12,546 nucleotides of DNA from Stenotrophobium sp040387055 (GTDB taxonomy: Bacteria > Pseudomonadota > Gammaproteobacteria > Nevskiales > Nevskiaceae). Positions 5,503 through 12,546 of this stretch are shown piece by piece (positions within the stretch are counted from its first letter, which is position 1; every line of letters starts with the position of its first letter). Below the pieces are notes generated by a model that made no database searches, had not been told where the DNA came from, and was given only the letters and a program-made list of their open reading frames with translations. The DNA is taken from the NCBI GenBank assembly GCA_040387055.1, contig JAZKEM010000198.1, positions 1 through 12,546 on the forward strand, written 5' to 3'. The position numbers and the translations under genes are program-made.

Positions 5503-8148
5503 TTAAAATTTTGCCGAGAAGTTCAAGCGGAAACTACGTGGCAGCGTGTAAACGTACGGACGCGAAGTGATGTCGGCTCCTGTGAGCTGTAGCTCTTTGG
5601 GAAGCGTATCGGAGCCACCCAGTGCCGAGGTCAGTGCATTTGTATTCATCAGATTGTTGACCGACAGACTTACGCTAGGCGCAAATTCGAGATCGCTGCG
5701 GCTTACTGAGAAATTCAAATTCAACAAACTGTAACCGCCGACTGTTGTTGCGTGAACAATATTGTTGAAAGCAGTTCCCTGATACGTGTGCTGCAGCGCA
5801 GTCTGGGTCTGCCACTCGCCGATGCCATAAGCGTAGCTGAGAGTTGTGCTCGCCTGAAACTTGGGCGAACTCGGCAGCACGGTTCCAACCGGGATGATGT
5901 TGCCACTGGAATCAGTAAAGGCTTCACTGGTCTTGGCAACGATATAGGACGCGGCCGTTTCCAGCTTGAGGCCTTCAATCGGCGTCAAATAACTCAGGGT
6001 GGTTTCAGCGCCCATGCTACGTGCACCACCAACGTTGTCGGTGTAGCCGTCGGTCTGACCTTTGGTCTGATAAACCTGCGGATTCTTCCAGATGACGTAG
6101 ATGCCGGTGAGATCAACACGCAGCGTGCTATCCATCCAGTCGGTGCGCACACCCAGTTCATTATTCCAGAGCGTGCTCGACTTGAAGGTGGCCGGGATGT
6201 CATTGACTGTGCCGATATTAAAGCCGCCGTACTGGAAGCCTCGCGAAACGGTTGCGTAGCTGAGAATGTCGTCAGTGACTTGCCAGGTCGCAGCGAACTT
6301 TGGACTAAAGCCTTTGCCGATCGACTCAACTTTTTGAATCTTAGGCGTTGGGTTGGTCAGGCCACCTTTGACGCTGGTGCCCGAAACGCCCGCTTGATAA
6401 AGCCTGCCGCCTAGTGTGAATTTCCAGTCGTCACCCACCTTGCGCGAGACTTCTCCGAACAAGGCTTTTTCGCTGGCATCGACGGGATGAAACCCAGTCG
6501 TCACTGCAACAATACCGAGCGGGTCAACCGTCGGCCCTAAGAGTTGCGATGGCAGTAGATTAAGCACCGTCGCAATCACCGGCAGACCGGGATAGACATA
6601 GAGCGTGGAGTCGATATCGGCTTTATAGCTGCTGTAGAACGCGCCACCCAACCAAGTCCACGGGCCATCGCCCGGCGATACCAGTCGCAACTCCTGCAAA
6701 TAACCGCTGGTATCGACTTTTTTCCAAGCATGGATAGAACGGATACCCGCCTGCGCCAATGCGGTGACGATGTACGAAGCATCCGCGTCGTTGAAGGCGT
6801 GCTTGGTTTGATAACCGCTGATGGATACCAAGGTGGCCCAGTCAAAGTTGTAGCGCACATCGAGGTTGGCCAGGCTGTAACCGTTGTTGACCAACGATGG
6901 CGCGGGCGAGTCGTCACGCGTGAATTTGCCGTCGGAATTGGTGACATAGCCTGCTTCATCAGCGCTGCGCTGGCCTTTGATATACCAAGCGTTGATCGCG
7001 AGATCTTCCGTCGGCTGCCATAGCGCCATGATGCGTCCGGTGCGTGTATAGCCATCGTCCGCATCCTTGGCTTTGTACGACGGATTATTGATATCAACCA
7101 AGCCGGGTTTGTGCTGCCATGAACCTGCAAAGCGCACAGCCATCGTCTCGCCAATCGGAACATTCAACACCGCGCCAAAGCTGGGCTCGGTGCCGCCATC
7201 AGTAACACGAACCCAATCTGCAGAAACACGTCCGCCCCACTCGCCCAACACGGGATTGTTCGGAACATAGCGAATGATGCCTGCGAGCGAAGTGGCACCG
7301 AACAGCGTTCCCTGCGGTCCTTTCAACACTTCGACAGTGCTGAGATCCCATGGATCCGGATCTGCAATGGTGTAGGAGCCGTAAGGATCGGATAGCGGCA
7401 CATCGCCGTAGACAATACCGACGGTCTGGTTGGTGCCGGTGTCCGGGCCGACGCCGCGCACGCTGAGTTTTTTCTGCACGCCAGCAATTTCGTCTTGCGT
7501 ATTGATGCCGGGAACGGACTGGATGAAGTCTTTCAGTTCATGCGCACCCAACTCTTCCAGCTTTTGCCCTGTCAGCACGGAAATGCTGGCTGGAATGTCT
7601 CGCACCAACTCTGGGCGCTTAGTGGCGGTGACAACGATTTCTTCGAGCTGAGTCGGTGCTTTGCGAATGGCTTGCGCACCCGTTTCGGGCTCGTCTTTCT
7701 TGAATGCGACCGGAATCAGTGCATAGCTCGCGTCCGAATCTGGTGCGGCTGCTGCAGCGTCTGATGGCGGCGTCGATGGAGACTCGGCTCCCGCGCTGAC
7801 CGCTGCATTTTCTGTGGGTGATGTGGGTGATGCACTTGTTGCCGCAGCCGGAGTATCGCTAGCAGGACTGGCCTGTGGCGCAGCCGCAGCTGTGGTTTCA
7901 GCAGGTGCAGGTGCAGAAGCTGGGGCCACATCTTCTGACTGAGTCGCCAGCAGCGCATCGAGGTCTAGATCGACATTGGAACTGTCGGCTGGCGTTGGCG
8001 TCGCAGCAGGAGTCGGCGTAGGAGCATCCGCCGGTGGCGCGGCCGCGGGCGTGGTCTCGGCAGATGATGAAGGCTGCTGAGCCGAAACCGCTGTGGCTGT
8101 TAACAAACAGGCCACGCTCATGGACGTGAAGACAATTTTCCCTAGCAC
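5503..8148 (-). CDS. TonB-dependent outer-membrane receptor (TBDR2), complete
   Basis: The 881-aa outer-membrane active-transport protein starts at GTG (8146-8148), with AGGGGAA just upstream. An out-of-frame ATG lies between them. A signal peptide covers about 1-23 (cut after VSA). Residues 24-165 are an Ala/Pro/Ser/Thr linker with the island VDLDLDALLA (59-68) and a conserved end IPVAFKKDEPE (145-155). The plug covers about 166-300: LEEIVVTATKRPELVRDIPAS, DFIQSVPGI, RGVGP, EVLKGPQGTLFGATSLAG. The rest is a 22-strand-type barrel ending in RSFRLNFSAKF, whose final phenylalanine is the outer-membrane insertion signal. No STN signalling domain precedes the plug, so this is not a classic FecA-type transducer. 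It forms an apparent operon with the hydrolase at 4622-5500 and is the full-length paralogue of TBDR1. The substrate is unknown. Confidence 0.95.
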   Translation of the reverse strand: MLGKIVFTSMSVACLLTATAVSAQQPSSSAETTPAAAPPADAPTPTPAATPTPADSSNVDLDLDALLATQSEDVAPASAPAPAETTAAAAPQASPASDTPAAATSASPTSPTENAAVSAGAESPSTPPSDAAAAAPDSDASYALIPVAFKKDEPETGAQAIRKAPTQLEEIVVTATKRPELVRDIPASISVLTGQKLEELGAHELKDFIQSVPGINTQDEIAGVQKKLSVRGVGPDTGTNQTVGIVYGDVPLSDPYGSYTIADPDPWDLSTVEVLKGPQGTLFGATSLAGIIRYVPNNPVLGEWGGRVSADWVRVTDGGTEPSFGAVLNVPIGETMAVRFAGSWQHKPGLVDINNPSYKAKDADDGYTRTGRIMALWQPTEDLAINAWYIKGQRSADEAGYVTNSDGKFTRDDSPAPSLVNNGYSLANLDVRYNFDWATLVSISGYQTKHAFNDADASYIVTALAQAGIRSIHAWKKVDTSGYLQELRLVSPGDGPWTWLGGAFYSSYKADIDSTLYVYPGLPVIATVLNLLPSQLLGPTVDPLGIVAVTTGFHPVDASEKALFGEVSRKVGDDWKFTLGGRLYQAGVSGTSVKGGLTNPTPKIQKVESIGKGFSPKFAATWQVTDDILSYATVSRGFQYGGFNIGTVNDIPATFKSSTLWNNELGVRTDWMDSTLRVDLTGIYVIWKNPQVYQTKGQTDGYTDNVGGARSMGAETTLSYLTPIEGLKLETAASYIVAKTSEAFTDSSGNIIPVGTVLPSSPKFQASTTLSYAYGIGEWQTQTALQHTYQGTAFNNIVHATTVGGYSLLNLNFSVSRSDLEFAPSVSLSVNNLMNTNALTSALGGSDTLPKELQLTGADITSRPYVYTLPRSFRLNFSAKF

Positions 8149-8264
8149 CGCGCATTCCCCTAGTGTCGTGAATCCCCGGCGTCACCCGGAGCAGCGAACT
8201 CACTGCGAGCTTTGAATGTATCTACCGGGACTGGAATCCACTATCCAAGGAAACACCAGAAAAC
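8149..8264 (-). promoter_or_regulatory. Leader and upstream region of TBDR2
   Basis: This is conserved with 1407-1536 upstream of TBDR1, including the ribosome site, the block TTTGAATGTATCTACC and the block ACTATCCAAGGAAACACC (plus-strand reading). Beyond 8264 the two upstream regions are unrelated. The remaining 8265-8358, between this leader and the end of the spermidine-synthase-like gene, shows no clear terminator. Confidence 0.7.
8219..8248 (-). promoter_or_regulatory. Candidate sigma-70 promoter of TBDR2
   Basis: On the minus strand: TTGGAT (8243-8248), an 18-base spacer, TAGATA (8219-8224). The hexamers and spacing are identical to those of TBDR1 while the spacer differs at many positions. 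The -10 would lie about 71 bases before the GTG start, so the receptor-hydrolase pair likely has its own promoter rather than relying on read-through from rpoD. Confidence 0.5.
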
Positions 8265-8358
8265 CAGAGGCCAATATTAAACACTGGCTTGGCTATTTTT
8301 AGACACGCTAAGGCGAAAGGGGGAGAAACCATGACGGAGCTAGCTTTGCGAGGAACAC

Positions 8359-9308
8359 TCAGCCCCAGCGGGCGCTGCCTGCATATCGTTTCTGACTACG
8401 TTGTAACAAACGCGCGAATCGAGGGAAATCGAGTCCATGTTCGATCTGAAGCTTGTTTGCACGAGCTCGGATCTTGTCCCAGTCAGGAGAAAATTCCGGA
8501 TCCTTAAACGCGAATACAACTCGGTTGGCGCTGCCGCTGACATCTGCCAGCAAGAGCTTGTTGGAAAAAACCTCAGCGAGAAGGGCCAGATGCGCGGCCA
8601 GTTGATCGCCCTTGCCAATCAGGTTCAAGGCCAACACACCATGAGGGCGCAGTCGCGCGTGCAGGTTTTGATAGAAGGACGTGCTTTTGAACGCTGGTGC
8701 GATACCAATTTTGTCGCAGCCATCCAGAAGAATGACATCGGCAAAGGCGTCTTCGGTCGCAAAGTAATCAGCCGCATCGGCATGCACAATATTCATTCGC
8801 GAATCCTGCCGAGGCAGCCCGAATAAATCGCTCAAGGCAATCACATCGGCATTCACTTCCACCGTGGTGATACGTGCGGATGGCAGGTGACGGTAGCTGA
8901 ATTTGGTCAGGCCGCCGCCGCCTAGTCCAACGATGACGATGTGTCTGGGCTTTGCGGAAAACAAAAGGAAGGCCATCATCTTGCGCGCATAAGCCGAGAT
9001 GAGTTCATAAGGCTCGTCCATATTCATCTCGCTCTGTGCAAAGCGAAAATCGAAATGCAGACGTCTTGTGAGGCCATCGTCAACAACAAATGGCTTGGCG
9101 TAGTTTCCACCCAGCAGTCGTTTCACCAGATCATTGCGATCTGAGCATGCAGGTTCTTTCAGCCAAATAACGCCGTGCTGGTCAACAAGATCACCTGGGA
9201 TTGAATACCAGGTGCCTTTATCGTTGAGCGCAGCTTCTTCAAGTTTCGCGGACCAGGGCAAGCAATGATTTGGAGCATTCTTGTCACTGGCCCACGAAAC
9301 GCTATCGC

Positions 9309-9312
<4 letters not shown>
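8359..9312 (-). CDS. Spermidine-synthase-like protein (aminopropyltransferase/methyltransferase fold)
   Basis: The 317-aa product has the Rossmann-type fold of spermidine synthases and related SAM-dependent enzymes. The nucleotide-binding motif IVIVGLGGGGLTKF lies at about 125-138. VEVNADVIAL (151-160) ends strand 2 with the ribose-binding acidic residue, HADAADYF (177-184) follows, and DVILLDGCDKIG (192-203) occupies the active-site loop. A tetramerisation-like N-terminal beta region precedes. Authentic SpeE enzymes have GGGDGG in the first motif; here it reads GLGGGG, so a true spermidine synthase activity is doubtful and a methyltransferase or other role is possible. Its ATG overlaps the rpoD stop as ATGA, so it is probably translated from the rpoD message by coupling. 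There is no signal peptide or membrane segment. Confidence 0.85.
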
Positions 9313-11150
<1,838 letters not shown>

Positions 11151-11611
11151 CGACTATCTCTTATGCATTCTGAAACACTGCGGTACAGCCACTGACATCC
11201 TTGAAAGCCCCGCTGAATGGCGCTCTCAGGCGTAAGAAAATATCTTCAACTGGCGAAGGTCCGGATAAACACGGTCCCTCACAAACGATGGTGACGACGC
11301 ACCTTTGGTACGCTGCTCGACACTGACACTGGCCCAGAATCGTTGCGGTCTGGTTTTCCGACTTGGTTAGCGCGAGTGCGCGTGATGCTTGGAGCCGAGA
11401 TCAACAGCTCGACGGGGCGCTACGGTCGGTGGAAAAGCTGGGCGCGACACTCATCGTGTGCCGCTAGGGTTAATCTGTGGGTTCTACGCCGAAGTTCAAG
11501 CGCAGATTGCGTGGGTCGATGAGAAGGTCACGCGGTCAGTAATTATACATTAAGCCGGTCCTCTAAGCGGCGGCGCTATGTACGCACAGGCGCTGGGCTA
11601 GGCCCAATCAC
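11151..11611. other. Intergenic region upstream of rpoD, no gene recognised
   Basis: This 461-base gap lies between the LAL regulator and rpoD, both on the minus strand, and should contain the rpoD promoter. I found no hexamer pair good enough to call. A minus-strand stretch of about 80 codons (11161-11400) is open but has no ATG, GTG or TTG, so it is not called a gene. A small inverted repeat TGGGC/GCCCA (about 11594-11606) just past the regulator's stop lacks a T-run. No tRNA or IS remnant was seen. Confidence 0.6.
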
Positions 11612-12546
11612 TCAAATTAAACGCAGATCACGCGCTTTGACCAAGGCCCCGGAGCGGTTTTTGGCGCCCAACTTCCCGTAAATATTGTGTAAATGCCAGC
11701 GCAGCGTGCCTTCCGAGATGAAGATGGATTCGGCAATTTCCTTATTGCTCATGCCCGATTCCAGCCGCTTGAGAATATTGATCTCGCGCCGGGTCAGCTC
11801 GCCAAACTCAGCCCCGGCCGAGCTCGAAACCTCTGCCACCTTGGCCGTGGCCTGTGCTGTTTTATGGATAGAACGGAGCAGACGGCGGACGATCGGCATG
11901 GTTTCTGGATAGTCCACTTCCGCGCTGCTCATCATCTCCAAGACCACGCCGAGTTCCCGGCTCTCATCAAGATAGGTCCGCAGATATTGGCGCGGCGCGG
12001 CGATTTGTAGCGCTTCATTCATGCAGCTGAGCGCCTTGGGCAATTCATTATTGAGCTTGTACGCAACCGCTTTGAGGCCCAGCAACTCGGCCCATCGGTG
12101 ATAAAGACCGAGCTCAGCGCAATGCTGAATCGCAGGCTCCAGTGCCTCTAAAACTTTTGCCGGATCTTTGCGGACATTGATACGTAAAGCGACGCGCGAC
12201 GCCTTGTCGATGATCAACCCCGATACCGGGTCATCCGCTGTCGGCAACAGAATGCCGCGGCTCATCGCTACTTCTTGCGCTTCTTCGTAACGCTCTTCTC
12301 GGCCCAGCCAGGTGCACTCTTCTGTTGCCAGAGTGATCACCACACGCTGCAGCTCACGACGTGCGCCGAGCGCCTGACCCTCATGCAAAATGGCATAGGC
12401 CGAAACGGGATCACGACTCAAAAATTTCAATCTTGCTTGGGTTAAATACGCCAAGATCATCGCGTCTGCCGGGCCGTAGTCCTGCACGCTACGCATGGAT
12501 TGTTCGATGTGTGTTTGCGCCTGATCCGCTTCATCAAACTCGTAGG
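11612..12546 (-). CDS. LuxR/MalT-type (LAL) transcriptional regulator, C-terminal part (cut by window edge)
   Basis: About 310 codons are visible and the frame stays open to the right edge, so the start is outside the window; the ATG at 12494-12496 is internal. The visible N-terminal part is a run of TPR-like helical pairs beginning YEFDEADQAQTHIEQSM, as in the MalT regulatory domain (for example ILAYLTQARLKFLSRDPVSA and LLGLKAVAYKLNNELPKALS). The last 62 or so residues form a LuxR DNA-binding domain: LTRREINILKRLESGMSNKEIAESIFISEGTLRWHLHNIYGKLGAKNRSGAL. Proteins of this type usually have an N-terminal P-loop ATPase that would lie outside the window, and they activate genes in response to a small molecule. 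Related regulators often accompany TonB-dependent receptor loci, so it could control the receptors here, but that is inference. Confidence 0.9.
   Translation of the reverse strand, partial: YEFDEADQAQTHIEQSMRSVQDYGPADAMILAYLTQARLKFLSRDPVSAYAILHEGQALGARRELQRVVITLATEECTWLGREERYEEAQEVAMSRGILLPTADDPVSGLIIDKASRVALRINVRKDPAKVLEALEPAIQHCAELGLYHRWAELLGLKAVAYKLNNELPKALSCMNEALQIAAPRQYLRTYLDESRELGVVLEMMSSAEVDYPETMPIVRRLLRSIHKTAQATAKVAEVSSSAGAEFGELTRREINILKRLESGMSNKEIAESIFISEGTLRWHLHNIYGKLGAKNRSGALVKARDLRLI

Larger units (their letters stand above)
6689..8264 (-). repeat. Tandem paralogous segment (second copy of 1-1536)
   Basis: This stretch, covering the leader and the N-terminal half of TBDR2, corresponds to 1-1536 covering the same parts of TBDR1. 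The plug-coding portion is the most alike, the linker differs in length and sequence (which accounts for the 40-base length difference), and the leader is conserved. The two copies are in the same orientation with the integron and the hydrolase gene between them, so they could also recombine with each other. Confidence 0.85.

Noticed and set aside
8331..8507. Plus-strand small frame (MTELALRGTLSPSG...) with a good GGGGGAG ribosome site five bases before its ATG
   Set aside because: Most of it lies antisense to the 3' end of the spermidine-synthase-like gene, whose frame is clearly coding, and the peptide shows no recognisable features. It remains a weak possibility.
11161..11400. About 80 open codons on the minus strand just upstream of rpoD
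   Set aside because: It has no ATG, GTG or TTG start, is bounded by TGA on the upstream side, and its peptide is cysteine-rich without resemblance to a family. Probably chance.
11594..11606. TGGGC/GCCCA inverted repeat as terminator of the LAL regulator
   Set aside because: The stem is five bases and no T-run follows on the minus strand.

Overview
The window reads as chromosomal DNA from a gammaproteobacterium. The evidence is a full-length group 1 sigma-70 gene (rpoD, 613 codons, with an E. coli-like region 1.1 and acidic spacer), two large TonB-dependent receptors whose plugs start with EIVVTATKR, and an integron of the kind common in soil and water Xanthomonadales, Nevskiales and Steroidobacterales relatives. 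I cannot fix the genus from sequence alone. The only plus-strand genes are three integron cassettes between about 2.8 and 4.5 kb; everything else is on the minus strand.

In minus-strand transcription order (right to left): the 3' part of a MalT/LuxR-type (LAL) regulator runs in from the right edge; a 461-base gap without a recognisable gene follows; then rpoD, overlapping by four bases (ATGA) a gene for a spermidine-synthase-fold protein; then a TonB-dependent receptor (TBDR2, 881 aa) with its own leader, followed after two bases by an alpha/beta-hydrolase. After the integron comes the N-terminal half of a second, closely related receptor (TBDR1), cut by the left edge. The two receptors share a signal peptide, a low-complexity Ala/Pro/Ser/Thr linker, a nearly identical plug, and an upstream leader with the same candidate promoter, so the receptor unit was duplicated in tandem.

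Between the two receptor units sits a compact, apparently intact integron. It has an integron integrase (intI, minus strand) with the complete tyrosine-recombinase catalytic set and the IntI-specific insert. A candidate attI lies in front of it, and three gene cassettes on the plus strand each end in a recognisable attC site. The cassettes encode (1) a membrane protein with two transmembrane segments and a possible PH-like domain, (2) an unrecognised 150-aa protein, and (3) an MgtC/SapB-family membrane protein. Cassette boundaries follow from the core sites: GTTGGAC (2790), GTTAGGC (3380), GTTAGAT (3917) and GTTAAGG (4534).

The receptor and hydrolase probably act together on an unidentified imported compound: outer-membrane uptake followed by hydrolysis. 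The integron is the accessory part of the region and the place most likely to hold undescribed functions. No tRNA, rRNA, CRISPR array or insertion sequence was found.
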